Shown: positions 49,257 through 58,248 of the stretch, in pieces
How positions within the stretch are numbered: the first letter of the stretch is position 1
Layout: each line of letters opens with the position of its first letter
Assembly (NCBI RefSeq): GCF_018476885.1
Contig: NZ_JAHCVJ010000001.1
Coordinates: forward strand, 434,001 to 498,000
Reading direction: 5' to 3'
Origin: Geoanaerobacter pelophilus
GTDB lineage: Bacteria; Desulfobacterota; Desulfuromonadia; Geobacterales; DSM-12255
Length of the DNA stretch: 64,000 nucleotides
Made by a program: the position numbers and the translations under genes
Notes under the pieces: generated by a model
What the model was told of the DNA's origin: nothing
Seen by the model: only the letters and a program-made list of their open reading frames with translations
The model's database searches: none

Positions 49257-50198
49257 ATGAACTACGAAATCAGGAGCACGTTCAAAATCGACGCGCCCAA
49301 AACGGTAACCATCAAAGGCAGGACACCGGGACACCCAGCTGTTCCACCGGCGGACGAGCAGTACATCTTCCGTCAGGCAACACTGTCTGACCTGTTCACC
49401 TGGTATCTATTGGGAGAGCGGTCTCTCTACCTCACCGGCCCCACCGGCTGCGGCAAATCCTCCGTCATCATCGAGGTCGCAGCACGGCTCAGCATCCCCC
49501 TCTGGAACGTTGTCGCCCATTCCCGTCTGGAAACACCGGAACTGATCGGCGGCTATCGGCTCAATGCCGGCGGAGGAATGGATTTTGTGCATGGGCCACT
49601 CATTATTGCCATGAAAGAAGGTGGCTGGTTCCTGATCGATGAAATCGATCTGCTCGACCCATCCACTGCAGCGGGACTGAACGGCGTTGCCGAAGGCCGA
49701 TCCATCACCATTCCGGAAACGGGAGAAGTGGTGACGGCTAATCCGGATTTCCGTTTCATTGCCACTGCCAACTCCAACGGAGCAGGTGATGCCACGGGTC
49801 TCTATCAGGGGATTTTGCGGCAGAACCTGGCTTTTCTCGACCGCTTCTACATGATCGAGGTCGGTTATCCCGATCCTGAGATCGAAAAGAAAATCCTGAC
49901 CGAGGTAGCACCATCGGTTGGGAGCGACATCAGAGACCGCATGGTGAACATCGCCAATGAAATCCGCGCCCTGTTTATCAAGGGTGAAGCAGAAGTCACG
50001 CTTTCGACCCGAACCCTGACCAGGTGGGCACGTATCACCGCCTTCCAGGCACGGGCTGCAGCAAGTCAGGGCATGTCCAACGGCGAAACATTGACCAAGG
50101 CCTTCGACCGGGCACTCGGCTTCCGGGCTGAACCCGACACCCGAACCGCCCTGCATGCAGTTTTGCAGCGGCATTTCGGTGACCGGAGGACGCCATGA
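49257..50198 (+). CDS. MoxR/CobS-like AAA ATPase
   Basis: 313 residues. Walker A GPTGCGKSSVIIEVA (about residues 61-75), a MoxR-type loop with ETPELIGGYRLNAGGGMDFV, Walker B GGWFLIDEIDLLDP and sensor 1 FIATANSNGAGD. It is of the CobS type, which normally works with a CobT-like VWA protein; such a partner is at 51659. No cobalamin genes are near. Together with the WGR and DUF3150 proteins it probably forms a dedicated ATP-driven complex of the mobile element. Confidence 0.88.
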   Translation: MNYEIRSTFKIDAPKTVTIKGRTPGHPAVPPADEQYIFRQATLSDLFTWYLLGERSLYLTGPTGCGKSSVIIEVAARLSIPLWNVVAHSRLETPELIGGYRLNAGGGMDFVHGPLIIAMKEGGWFLIDEIDLLDPSTAAGLNGVAEGRSITIPETGEVVTANPDFRFIATANSNGAGDATGLYQGILRQNLAFLDRFYMIEVGYPDPEIEKKILTEVAPSVGSDIRDRMVNIANEIRALFIKGEAEVTLSTRTLTRWARITAFQARAAASQGMSNGETLTKAFDRALGFRAEPDTRTALHAVLQRHFGDRRTP

Positions 50199-50611
50199 CC
50201 AGGTACAGGTGCATCAAATCCTCCGTGGATCTGCACCTGCAGGACAGGGTAAGAAACCACGACAAGGTCTACCATCTGGCGGTATTCGAGCGGGACGACG
50301 GCAATTACGACGTCCTGTACCGTTACGGTCGCCGGGGCACAACCATGCGCCTCGGTATCCTCAAAGGTGGTGAAAACATCTGCGACTATCGCTCAGCCAG
50401 CAATCTCATGACCCGCAAGGAAGCGGAACAGGTCAACGGCGACGGGTACCAGTATGCCAGCGGCATTACACCTGACGTCTGGAAGGATCTGCTGCCAACT
50501 TCATTCGGCCCTGAAAAAACGGCTGAAAAACAGCAACCAGCCAAGCAACCTGAACCAGCAGCTCCGGCACCTGAAATTGGCGGTGACGGACCGAAAACCT
50601 GGTTCTGGTAA
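50195..50611 (+). CDS. WGR-domain-like protein ending in WFW
   Basis: 138 residues, overlapping the AAA gene by four bases. KVYHLAVFERDDGNYDVLYR followed by YGRRGTTMRLG fits a WGR-type beta domain. An Ala/Pro/Gln linker leads to the last residues PKTWFW. The DUF3150 protein encoded next ends in PAVWFW in the same way after a similar Pro-rich linker. The shared end suggests a common docking tail, for instance for the AAA or VWA partner. Confidence 0.65.
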   Translation: MTRYRCIKSSVDLHLQDRVRNHDKVYHLAVFERDDGNYDVLYRYGRRGTTMRLGILKGGENICDYRSASNLMTRKEAEQVNGDGYQYASGITPDVWKDLLPTSFGPEKTAEKQQPAKQPEPAAPAPEIGGDGPKTWFW

Positions 50612-50619
50612 TCATTACA

Positions 50620-50689
50620 ACCCCACTGGGGGAGACCTACTCCCTCGTGGAGAAGTCTCCTTCCGGCTTACCTTTGAAAAGGAGACACC
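50620..50689 (+). promoter_or_regulatory. Structured leader 6 of 11
   Basis: First stem GGGAG (50630-50634) with CTCCC (50640-50644). GTCTCCTT (50655-50662) is the exact complement of AAGGAGAC (50679-50686) at the ribosome site. Confidence 0.75.
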
Positions 50690-51649
50690 ATGAACAATCA
50701 AACCACCATCACCAAGGTTCTCCAGGGCCTTGTCCTGATTCATCTCAGCTTCTCCGTCTGGTCCGGAAAGAAGAAACTCCGACCAGAAGACCTCAAGGGA
50801 GCGAATCTGCCACCAGACAAACTTGCCTCGCTCGGTTCCAAGCGCATCTTTGCGCCTGACGCACTCAAGGTGTTCGCCACCCTGAAGCGTCAGGCCGAAC
50901 GGGCTTGCGAGGAGGTGGGAGTAAGGTTCCTCGGCGGCTATGCCATTCCCGAGGAAAAGCTGGTTCCCCTCATGGAGAAGATGGAACAGATCGAACAGAG
51001 CTTTGCTACGGCAAAGACTGACTTTCTGTCGGCATACGACGACAATCTCAAAGACTGGCTCGCTGAAGCTGGCGAATGGTCGGAGATCGTCGCCCGTGCC
51101 GTTGAACCAGCCAGCCGTGTTGCAGAACGACTTGCCTGCGGATTTACCGCCTTCAAGGTGGAAGCCCCGGGTGAAGCTGCTTCAGCAACACAACCACTGG
51201 AGCGTCAGGTAGGCGGACTCGCGGATCAACTGATCCATGAGATTGGCGCCCTGGCAAAATCTACCTGGGAGGAATCGTACCGGGGGCGAACTTCCGTAAC
51301 CCGGAAGGCACTTCGTCCCCTGAAGGCGATTCTCGACAAACTCTCCAGCCTGAGCTTCGTCGGCCCTGACAAGATCAGCGCCCTCGTTGCCAACGTGAAC
51401 GCGGCGCTCGCTACCGTACCCAAATCCGGACCCGTTACCGGGGCAACCCTGATGGGTCTGGTCGGAGTACTGTGCGAGCTGTCCGACATTGCCGGTTTCA
51501 TCACGACCGAGGAACGGGAAGAGATGCTGCAACCTCTCCCCGAACCTGAAGTCGAGTCGGCCCCACCAACCATCATTCCGCCAAAGACCATTGCGAGAAG
51601 ACCACAGCCGGCAAAGCAGGTTGAAGCCCCGGCTGTCTGGTTCTGGTAG
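50690..51649 (+). CDS. DUF3150-like protein ending in WFW
   Basis: 319 residues, all helical. The N-terminal LQGLVLIHLSFSVWSGKKKL and GSKRIFAPDALKVFATLKRQ fit DUF3150, a family regularly found between CobS-like and CobT-like genes in mobile elements. A long coiled-coil middle follows. The Pro-rich C-terminus ends APAVWFW, like its neighbour at 50195. It stands 9 bases before the VWA gene. Confidence 0.75.
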   Translation: MNNQTTITKVLQGLVLIHLSFSVWSGKKKLRPEDLKGANLPPDKLASLGSKRIFAPDALKVFATLKRQAERACEEVGVRFLGGYAIPEEKLVPLMEKMEQIEQSFATAKTDFLSAYDDNLKDWLAEAGEWSEIVARAVEPASRVAERLACGFTAFKVEAPGEAASATQPLERQVGGLADQLIHEIGALAKSTWEESYRGRTSVTRKALRPLKAILDKLSSLSFVGPDKISALVANVNAALATVPKSGPVTGATLMGLVGVLCELSDIAGFITTEEREEMLQPLPEPEVESAPPTIIPPKTIARRPQPAKQVEAPAVWFW

Positions 51650-51658
51650 GGGGACACC

Positions 51659-53377
51659 ATGAAAGCACGTCCTCTTGCCCTGATCGCCAAGGTCCTTGGC
51701 CGGAAATACGACATCACTGTGACCATTGCCGGACAGATCGCCTGTACCACCGGGAAGGAAATAACCATCCCGGTCGTGTCGGGAGATCATGCTGAAGCGC
51801 TTGCCCATGGCTATATCGATCATGAGGCGGCGCACGTCCGGTATACCGACTTTTCCGTGCAACTGACGGATAATTTCGCGGGGGATCTGCTCAACATTCT
51901 GGAAGATGTCAGGATCGAGCAGTCAATCGGTTGGGAGTATCCCGGCTGCATTGCCAACCTCCGTGAACTGACGCGCATCCTGGTTGAACAGCATGGCGCG
52001 TTCAGACCCGACCCGTCCCATCCATCCCAGAGCATCCTTGCCTGGATCATGGCCCTGACCCGTATCGCGGTGCTGGGTCATAATTCGATGCGGCAAACCA
52101 GGGACAGCGCCGAACCATTGGTCCGGCAAATCCTTGGGGAGTACTTCAATCAGGCAGTACAGCTTCTGGATCGGACCGGGACTCTTCGGTCAACCCGTGA
52201 GACAGCAGCGCTTCGCGATGAATTGATGAAGCTCATTCGTAACGCTGCACAGCCAAAGCAAACAAATGGCCAGTCCCAGACATCTCAAAGTGCTTCCGGC
52301 AGTAACGGTAACGCTGGCCAGGGGAATCAGGATGGTCAATCGCCACAGAAAAACGCCACGAGCACCAATGGCGGTCAACAGACGAAAGACGATGGCAAGC
52401 AGCAAGCGCCATCACAACCTTCTGGCAATTCTGACAACGGCACATCTTCCGGCCAACAAACACCGGGTCAGTCGGGTGAATCACTTGAAACAGCCCGGCA
52501 GGCCATCTCGGAAGCACTGTCTGGAAAGAGCATCGGGTCCTACGGAAACGTAGGTGAGAAACTTGCCGAACTACTCTGTCAGAACGCAACCGAAAGCTCG
52601 TTCAACGGATCAGGAGCTGCTGCACCACGACTCCCGACCGCCGAACCACTACGAAATGCCAGCGGCTACGATGACATCTCAGCTCTTCGTGTCCATACGG
52701 CAGCTCTGCGAGCCCGCCTTCAGGGACTCGTCCAGGCATCAAAACAGAAACGCTCCACCCCGGCCAGCATCGGACACCGACTGGATTCTCGTGTTCTGAC
52801 CCGACTTCGTGTCGGCGATACACGGGTCTTCAACAGGAAAGAGGAAAAACGGGCAGTCAACACGGCTGTCTGCATGCTTCTGGACAGTTCCGGAAGCATG
52901 GGCAACTCGACCCTGCTCAACAAGATGGGTATTGCTTCCCGCGCCTGCTTTGTGGCTTCGGAGGCTCTGTACTCCATTCCCGGTGTCCGTACGGCGATTG
53001 CGACCTTTAAAGGTTTCGACAATCGCGTTTTCCCCATGGTTGATTTCGGGGAAAAGCCGGATCACAGCAGATTCAACATCACCGGTTCCGGCGGCACCAG
53101 GCTTGGCCATGCTCTCTGGTGGGCATGGGGCGAGCTCTGCCTGCGCCGGGAAACACGCAAGATCTGCATCGCCTTCTCCGACGGAGAAACCGGCGATGGC
53201 CCCGTCACCCAAGCCGCCATCAAGCGGATGCGGGAATCGGGGATTGAGGTGATCGGGATCGGTATCCAGGACACAAGTATCAAACGATACCTGCCCGACA
53301 ATCACCGGATCATCAAGAACCTCGACCAATTTACACCGGCCCTCCTGGAGTTGTTGCGGGAGAAGCTGGTCGCCTGA
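51659..53377 (+). CDS. CobT-like VWA-domain protein with HEAAH motif
   Basis: 572 residues. The N-terminal part contains GYIDHEAAHVRYTD, an HExxH-type metal motif as in CobT-like proteins. A low-complexity Gln/Ser/Gly/Asn-rich linker (about residues 200-285) follows. The VWA domain has CMLLDSSGSMGNSTLL (MIDAS, about residue 405), GGTRLGHALWWAWGEL and FSDGETGDG. In MoxR-VWA systems the VWA protein recognises or remodels a target driven by the AAA ring. The intact MIDAS suggests it is active. Confidence 0.85.
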   Translation: MKARPLALIAKVLGRKYDITVTIAGQIACTTGKEITIPVVSGDHAEALAHGYIDHEAAHVRYTDFSVQLTDNFAGDLLNILEDVRIEQSIGWEYPGCIANLRELTRILVEQHGAFRPDPSHPSQSILAWIMALTRIAVLGHNSMRQTRDSAEPLVRQILGEYFNQAVQLLDRTGTLRSTRETAALRDELMKLIRNAAQPKQTNGQSQTSQSASGSNGNAGQGNQDGQSPQKNATSTNGGQQTKDDGKQQAPSQPSGNSDNGTSSGQQTPGQSGESLETARQAISEALSGKSIGSYGNVGEKLAELLCQNATESSFNGSGAAAPRLPTAEPLRNASGYDDISALRVHTAALRARLQGLVQASKQKRSTPASIGHRLDSRVLTRLRVGDTRVFNRKEEKRAVNTAVCMLLDSSGSMGNSTLLNKMGIASRACFVASEALYSIPGVRTAIATFKGFDNRVFPMVDFGEKPDHSRFNITGSGGTRLGHALWWAWGELCLRRETRKICIAFSDGETGDGPVTQAAIKRMRESGIEVIGIGIQDTSIKRYLPDNHRIIKNLDQFTPALLELLREKLVA

Positions 53378-53384
53378 TCATCCC

Positions 53385-53455
53385 ACACCCCGACGGGGAA
53401 TGCCATTCCCCACGGGGAGATGTGCGTTCTCCGTCGGTACTACACGAGGAGAACC
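53385..53455 (+). promoter_or_regulatory. Structured leader 7 of 11
   Basis: First stem GGGGAAT (53395-53401) with ATTCCCC (53405-53411). GTTCTCC (53426-53432) is complementary to GGAGAAC (53448-53454). The G-T-T/A-A-C change is compensated on both arms. Confidence 0.8.
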
Positions 53456-54019
53456 ATGAAAATTACTATTTCAAACGACAAGGCGTCAGCAACGGTCATC
53501 TGCCGGGATCTGATCCTGGACGATTCTGTGCCCGGCGCCCGCAATCTCTTCTATCTCACCGCCTACGGCCCCACTCAGGAGATTCGGGCTTTCGCCCAGA
53601 TTCTTGCCATAAAGGGGTCGCTTGAATGCCACGGTAAAGAAGACAGATCAACCAACATCTGGAGCAACCATCCCCTGCGGGTCATACCGAAGATGGGCGA
53701 AGGGTATTCGGGGGCATACATTACGCCGTCGTCTGACTCGTCGTTTCTGATCGGCACCTCGAAGGCGGATTGCTACCAGGTCTTTACCAGGATTCTCGAT
53801 CAGCGGGAATTCGTCCATCGCGATTGGTATGAGACGCTGTTCAACGAAGTATCCATGGAAATAGAGCCCCTTGTGGGAAACAAGCGGTGCTGGAAATTCC
53901 GGACCCACGAACTCAAGTCGGAGATAGTCAACCGGCTCAAGTACGGCGGGCTCAAAATGCCTCCCGCGACAGCGCACTTCACCATCGAGAAGGAGGAACG
54001 CCATGCGTTATCCAATTGA
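53456..54019 (+). CDS. Mobile-element protein of unknown function
   Basis: 187 residues from the ATG inside GAGGAGAACC. A beta-rich N-terminal half (KITISNDKASATVICRDLIL, NLFYLTAYGPTQEIRAFAQI) precedes a mixed C-terminal half that ends with TAHFTIEKEERHALSN. I do not recognise the family. The gene overlaps the next by 17 bases and has a full structured leader. Confidence 0.6.
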   Translation: MKITISNDKASATVICRDLILDDSVPGARNLFYLTAYGPTQEIRAFAQILAIKGSLECHGKEDRSTNIWSNHPLRVIPKMGEGYSGAYITPSSDSSFLIGTSKADCYQVFTRILDQREFVHRDWYETLFNEVSMEIEPLVGNKRCWKFRTHELKSEIVNRLKYGGLKMPPATAHFTIEKEERHALSN

Positions 54020-54272
54020 ACAGGTATCGGACAACTGGGAACGCCGGATCATCAAAAACGGCTACGTTCAACACCGTGAAGTCTACCGTAACGCTACTCA
54101 CGGAGCGTGGCAGTTTTACGTATCCGGCTTCGGACCCACGGTCGAAGTCGGTACGGGACGCTGCACCGTCCTTAAGGAAGGTGGCAGCTATGACCGTACT
54201 GTTTCCATCGATGCCGACAACCGGATCAAGATCAATGGCCGCTGGTATGACCAGCGCTATTGGGATCACTGA
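54003..54272 (+). CDS. Small protein of unknown function
   Basis: 89 residues, starting inside the previous gene behind GAGGAACGCC. It is rich in aromatic and charged residues (NWERRIIKNGYVQHREVYRN, GAWQFYVSGFGPTVEVGTG) and strand-like, ending RWYDQRYWDH. It probably works with the protein at 53456, to which it is translationally coupled. The family is unknown. Confidence 0.55.
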   Translation: MRYPIEQVSDNWERRIIKNGYVQHREVYRNATHGAWQFYVSGFGPTVEVGTGRCTVLKEGGSYDRTVSIDADNRIKINGRWYDQRYWDH

Positions 54273-54299
54273 GACGAAGATGTAACTTTTAACTATCCC

Positions 54300-54382
54300 G
54301 CTTCGGGGGTAGGCGGCTTTGACCACCTCCCCAAGGGATGAGTGCGTCATCTCCGCCTGCCCCTGTTACCAAGGAGACAGGC
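54300..54382 (+). promoter_or_regulatory. Structured leader 8 of 11
   Basis: First stem GGGG (54305-54309) with CTCCCC (54327-54332). GCCTG (54355-54359) pairs with CAGGC (54378-54382) just before the ATG; the ribosome site GGAG lies in the intervening loop or continued pairing. The pairing is shorter than in other leaders. Confidence 0.6.
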
Positions 54383-57300
54383 ATGGAACTTACCACTACC
54401 ATCAACAGCTCGTTTTCCCGCACCCGGGGGAATGAACTGAACAAAGGGTATTACCCGACCTTTCCATCTGACGTTCAGACGGTTCTCCGTATTCTGGAGC
54501 CGTCATTCGGTTGGAAAAGCCGGCGCTACAATGCCCTGAAAACTATCTCCGTCCTTGACCCCTGTGCGGGTGAAGGCGAATTCCTGACCACGGTGACCCG
54601 CTGGCTCAAGCGGCGCTTTGCCGCCTCCAACGGTTCACCACACGAAATCCTCTCCTATGCCGTTGAACTGGATGCCGGCAGGTTCGCCAGGATTCACGGA
54701 ACAACCCAGAAGCTTAACTCGTCGTTCTTCGACGTGGAGCTTTCCGGCAAGTTCAATCTGATTCTGCTGAATCCGCCCTACAACAAGGCCGCCGGCAATG
54801 AACTGGTCACCTGGATGAAAAAGACAGCCCCTCTGCTGGCCTATGAAGGAGTGATGGTTCTCATCATTCCCGAGTATGAGCTAAAAGGGAGACTGCTGGA
54901 CATTATCCAGGGGACATTTCCGTTCGCCTACGCCTTCCAGAGCGAGGAATACGCCCGCTTCAAGCAGGTGGTCGTATTTCTGGCAAAGAACCAGGACAAC
55001 AGCGGCGAGTATTATCGTCAATACGCTCGATTCCAGAGTTGGCCCGTTGCCAACCTGGGGGATGGAGCGGTACGGGTAAAGTACACCGTGCCGGGCAAAC
55101 GCCAGACTCTTTCCCTTGGCGGCAGCAATGGCAGCAACCGCCCGCTCATGACGGCCCGCGACCTCTCGGAGTTATACCGGGAGTGCGAGGAGCGGCTTGA
55201 CAAAGCGGCAGTCATGGTGCTGGACCGGCAGTATCCGTCGTCCTACGACAACAGTATCCAGCCCGTCTCAACCCTGCGAACGGCGCACGCCGTCCAACTT
55301 GCGGCTATGAACAGTCAGATCGAATCCGTCACCATCAACGGCGACTTCTTCCTGGCCAAATTCATGGTCATCACTAAAACCGAGACCTTCAAGGACCCGG
55401 AGAACAACTGCGAGACGATGGTCTGCAAGCCCACCGTCGAAGCATTTCTGATGGATCGCCATGGGTACGTTCAACCGGCCCGGGAACATGGGTTCGACTA
55501 TTACGAACTCAACAGCCGTCTCTCATCGGTGCTTCTGCAGAAACTCTCGCGGCTCTACCAGCCCCTCCATGAAATCGGCCAGGACGAAACATACCTGGTT
55601 GATGAGCTGCAGGAGATCGGTCTGCTCCCCCCACAACGGGAAGCGGTCAAGGCGGTCATCAAGGCCTATCGCTCAGGCCGCCGGGGCATTGGCATTCGTG
55701 CCAACACCGGCACCGGGAAAACATGGATGGCGAAAGCGGTGAAGTACCTCACTGAGGCCAAACGCACGGTGATGGTATCGGAACCGCAGCTCATCCCCCA
55801 GTTGGCAAAGGAATACGCCAATGAGGGGTTCAATGTGCATGTCATCGACTCCTGGGAAGCCCTGAAGGAATTTTCTGCAACCAGGCCGCACGGTCTCTAC
55901 CTGATTGCCTACACACGACTCAGGATGCACCCGAAATACCGGCTCTGCATCAAGAGTCGCAAAACCATCGTCAAGAAGAATGGCCACAGCTCCGTTGAAT
56001 ACACGGAAGTCTGCCCATCATGCCGTTCGGCTCTGTCCGAGAAGATCCGCAAGGGTGACAAACCCAAGTGCTCGGACTGCGGCGAACCGCTCTTTACCTA
56101 TATCCCTGAAAATGACCGGCCTGTCATGACCTATCGTCGCTGGATCAGCGAGATCGAGAACAACGGTACCGCCACGGAAGCCCGGACACACAACAAGCAG
56201 CTTCCGTACATCCGGCTCTTGAAACGGATACCGTTCGACCTCGCCATTTTCGACGAAGCCCACAACGCGGCCAACCTGATGAGCAATCAGGGGACCGCGT
56301 TCATCCGGCTTGCCGCAACTGCCAAAAAGGTTCTTGCCCTCACCGCCACCGTAACCAACGGCATGGCAAAATCCATCTACAACATCCTGTGGGGGTTGAA
56401 TCCAATGCAAATGCGCAGTGCCGGCTGGGAGATGAAGTCAGCCACTGATTTCCAGACCAAGTACGGTGCGTTCAAGACCGTCAGGAAAACCGATGAGAAA
56501 AACCGTCACCGTGAATCGGAGCGTGTCACCACCTACGATACGGCTGGTATCTCACCGGCAGCCCTGATCTTTACGATTCCCAACTTCGTCAACGTGGACA
56601 GTGACGACTTCGACGACCTGCCACCGGTGGAACGGGAGGTCATCAAGTGCCAGGCACATGCCCTGGTGGAAACCTGTCACCGGAGCATCGAAAACATCAT
56701 CGACAAGGCAGACCTGCCGCCGGAAGACCTCCTGGCAGCTGCAGCCGTCCGCAATGCCGCGTTCCTGCGCGTCAGCGACACGTTCCGGCACTTCAACGAC
56801 GAACTGAAACTGCGGGATATTCCGCTCGGCACACTGCACCGGCTGTCACTTCCCGACGGGGAGCTGCTGCTGGAAAAAGAAGAAAAACTGATCGGTATCG
56901 CCCAGGGGGTGATCGACCGGGGAGAGCGTCTGCTGGTCTATACCGGCAATACGCAGAAGATCGACATGCGCCCCGTCCTGAAACGCATCCTTCGGGATAA
57001 CGTGCAGGGCGCCAGCATTGAGATCCTGCCCGACTCGGTAGGACCCGAAAAACTGGTCGGCTGGTTCGAGCAGGTAACGGCCCAGGTCGTTGTCGTCTCC
57101 TTCCACCGGGTCGCCACGGGTCTCAACCTATCCCAGTTCAACAACCTCGTCTGGTACGACTACACGTCCAACACCAGACTGGCCGAACAGGGAGACGGCA
57201 GAATTCGTCGCGTCAATACCGCTGACATCCACCGGGCCCAGTTCGGGGAAGTCCGTCCCGTCCGTTACTGGTATCTCACCTCTTCGGAAGTCCAGGCACT

Positions 57301-57739
57301 GCAGCTTGCCTACACCCTGGAGAAGAGGATGGTCGCCAAGCTGGCGGAAGGAGAAACTCCGGACATTGACCCGGCGGAATGCAGCAGCAGCCAGTCGTTT
57401 TCATCCCTGATGACAAAGGCGCTCAAGGAGGGGAACTTCAACTACACGGACCCGTCGTCCCTGTTGAAGAAGATGACCCAGCACGAGAATGCCAGAGTCA
57501 GGGGAGACAACAAGGGAGAAGCGCCGATCAAAAGCAACATCATCCATCTACCGATCACCAGGCCGGAACCTGCTCCAGTTCCACCATCCATTGCCGTCAT
57601 CCATTGTGAAGACGGCAGAGAGGTCACTCGGGACCTGCCATTCGGCATGTACCAGACCTTACTGGATGCGGGAGCCCTGGAGTTCACCCTGTTTGGCGTC
57701 TATGTGCGTAATCCCGCCCCCAGGCGGAAATACGCCTGA
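54383..57739 (+). CDS. Fusion of N6-adenine methyltransferase and SF2 helicase, anti-restriction type
   Basis: 1118 residues. The N-terminal domain has SAM motif DPCAGEGEF (about 59-67) and catalytic NPPY in LILLNPPYNKAAG (about 131), as in N6-adenine DNA methyltransferases. The helicase part has Walker A GIRANTGTGKTWMAKAV (about 440), a zinc pair set CPSC and CSDC (about 545-570) and the box IFDEAHNAAN (about 623), then motif VI-like QGDGRIRRVN. Fusions of this kind recall the DarB-type proteins that protect phage P1 DNA from restriction. Function here is inferred. Confidence 0.85.
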   Translation: MELTTTINSSFSRTRGNELNKGYYPTFPSDVQTVLRILEPSFGWKSRRYNALKTISVLDPCAGEGEFLTTVTRWLKRRFAASNGSPHEILSYAVELDAGRFARIHGTTQKLNSSFFDVELSGKFNLILLNPPYNKAAGNELVTWMKKTAPLLAYEGVMVLIIPEYELKGRLLDIIQGTFPFAYAFQSEEYARFKQVVVFLAKNQDNSGEYYRQYARFQSWPVANLGDGAVRVKYTVPGKRQTLSLGGSNGSNRPLMTARDLSELYRECEERLDKAAVMVLDRQYPSSYDNSIQPVSTLRTAHAVQLAAMNSQIESVTINGDFFLAKFMVITKTETFKDPENNCETMVCKPTVEAFLMDRHGYVQPAREHGFDYYELNSRLSSVLLQKLSRLYQPLHEIGQDETYLVDELQEIGLLPPQREAVKAVIKAYRSGRRGIGIRANTGTGKTWMAKAVKYLTEAKRTVMVSEPQLIPQLAKEYANEGFNVHVIDSWEALKEFSATRPHGLYLIAYTRLRMHPKYRLCIKSRKTIVKKNGHSSVEYTEVCPSCRSALSEKIRKGDKPKCSDCGEPLFTYIPENDRPVMTYRRWISEIENNGTATEARTHNKQLPYIRLLKRIPFDLAIFDEAHNAANLMSNQGTAFIRLAATAKKVLALTATVTNGMAKSIYNILWGLNPMQMRSAGWEMKSATDFQTKYGAFKTVRKTDEKNRHRESERVTTYDTAGISPAALIFTIPNFVNVDSDDFDDLPPVEREVIKCQAHALVETCHRSIENIIDKADLPPEDLLAAAAVRNAAFLRVSDTFRHFNDELKLRDIPLGTLHRLSLPDGELLLEKEEKLIGIAQGVIDRGERLLVYTGNTQKIDMRPVLKRILRDNVQGASIEILPDSVGPEKLVGWFEQVTAQVVVVSFHRVATGLNLSQFNNLVWYDYTSNTRLAEQGDGRIRRVNTADIHRAQFGEVRPVRYWYLTSSEVQALQLAYTLEKRMVAKLAEGETPDIDPAECSSSQSFSSLMTKALKEGNFNYTDPSSLLKKMTQHENARVRGDNKGEAPIKSNIIHLPITRPEPAPVPPSIAVIHCEDGREVTRDLPFGMYQTLLDAGALEFTLFGVYVRNPAPRRKYA

Positions 57740-57754
57740 CGAAACCTCAACCAT

Positions 57755-57822
57755 CAACCCGTGCGGGGACTGACACCCCCGTAAGGGTCGGTCTGTTCCC
57801 GCACATTACAAGGAGACAGACC
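57755..57822 (+). promoter_or_regulatory. Structured leader 9 of 11
   Basis: First stem CGGGG (57764-57768) with CCCCG (57777-57781). GGTCTGT (57790-57796) pairs with ACAGACC (57816-57822), which ends at the ATG. Confidence 0.75.
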
Positions 57823-58248
57823 ATGACAGACACCATATCAGCAAAACGCCTCATCATACCCGTTCACGACAACAGCGAGTTTTTCTCCGACAACGCTGAC
57901 TACGCCATCATCGATCTCGACGCCACGCTCATCGAGCGGATCAAGAAGCTCGCGGTGGTTGTCAGGCAGATGAAGGCCTGCAAGATCAGCGAATTCAACT
58001 ATACCTGCGAGTTCATGACGACTGACGTGGACGCCGAACCTGATAACGGTAAGGTTGCCCTGAAGGAATTCGAGGGACGGATGGAGTGCAACACTCTGAA
58101 CGTCACCGATGACGATTTCTTCTGGTCTGGCTACTACAAGCACACCGACGTCCGGTGGGAAACCGACACGGTGCGGCTTGCTGTACTCAATGAACCTGAC
58201 GTCCACGATGAACGGGAAACCTGCGTAAAAGAGGAGGTCGCGGCATGA
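57823..58248 (+). CDS. Small acidic protein of unknown function
   Basis: 141 residues, acidic throughout (DNADYAIIDLDATLIERIKK, CNTLNVTDDDFFWSGYYKHT). No domain is recognised. It overlaps the zinc-ribbon gene by four bases and stands behind the methyltransferase-helicase gene. Acidic small proteins on mobile elements are sometimes DNA mimics that block restriction enzymes; this is only a possibility to test. Confidence 0.55.
   Translation: MTDTISAKRLIIPVHDNSEFFSDNADYAIIDLDATLIERIKKLAVVVRQMKACKISEFNYTCEFMTTDVDAEPDNGKVALKEFEGRMECNTLNVTDDDFFWSGYYKHTDVRWETDTVRLAVLNEPDVHDERETCVKEEVAA

Noticed and set aside
49257-53377. CobS/CobT-like genes as cobaltochelatase for vitamin B12
   Set aside because: No cobN or other cobalamin genes are near; the WGR, DUF3150 and mobile-element context point to a different use of the same folds.
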